5,190 bases of DNA from Gammaproteobacteria bacterium. GTDB taxonomy: Bacteria > Pseudomonadota > Gammaproteobacteria > DRLM01. A program made the translations under genes and the position numbers. Below the pieces are notes generated by a model. It did no database searches. It was not told the origin of the DNA and saw only the letters and a program-made list of their open reading frames with translations. Within the stretch, counting starts at the first letter, position 1. Each line of letters begins with the position of its first letter. This document shows positions 5,169 to 5,190 of this stretch, in pieces. Location of the stretch: NCBI GenBank assembly GCA_015490395.1, contig WFXX01000122.1, forward strand, positions 1 through 5,190, in the 5' to 3' direction.

Positions 5169-5190
5169 AGCTCCATGCTAGGGCGGGCCC

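Overview
The window is very GC-rich DNA with strong G/C preference at third codon positions and tightly packed genes. It contains seven protein-coding genes, one of them cut by the left edge, and no RNA gene, insertion sequence, CRISPR array or long repeat that I can see. The proteins look most like those of a high-GC gammaproteobacterium, perhaps a purple-sulfur or haloalkaliphilic lineage such as the Ectothiorhodospiraceae/Halorhodospira group. That placement rests on remembered resemblance of the RNA-free RNase P (HARP), the P-loop ATPase and the MetA-family protein, not on a search.

Layout. Bases 2-199 (+) are the 3' end of an unrecognised gene. It converges on a minus-strand gene (212-826) encoding a PIN-domain protein of the HARP family, the small protein-only RNase P first characterised in Aquifex. 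An 85-bp divergent intergenic region (827-911) carries plausible sigma70-type promoter elements and separates this gene from a plus-strand pair. The pair is a conserved P-loop ATPase of unknown role (912-1757) followed after a single base by a MetA-family homoserine O-acyltransferase (1759-2829), and the two are probably translationally coupled. After a 110-bp gap with a good promoter candidate and a GC palindrome comes a small protein with a strongly acidic tail (2940-3398). Next is a spermidine-synthase/methyltransferase-fold protein with a probable TTG start (3412-4182). It ends in a CTAG whose two strands supply the stop codons of both this gene and the convergent minus-strand family 2 glycosyltransferase (4179-5168).

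Functionally the window mixes tRNA 5' maturation, the first committed step of methionine synthesis, and cell-surface or polysaccharide glycosylation, plus two proteins of unknown role. Only the ATPase/MetA pair looks like a true functional unit. I do not see a clearly new multi-gene defence or mobile system. The most notable points are the HARP gene in an apparently proteobacterial context, the kinase-like ATPase coupled to an atypical MetA, and the shared CTAG double stop.
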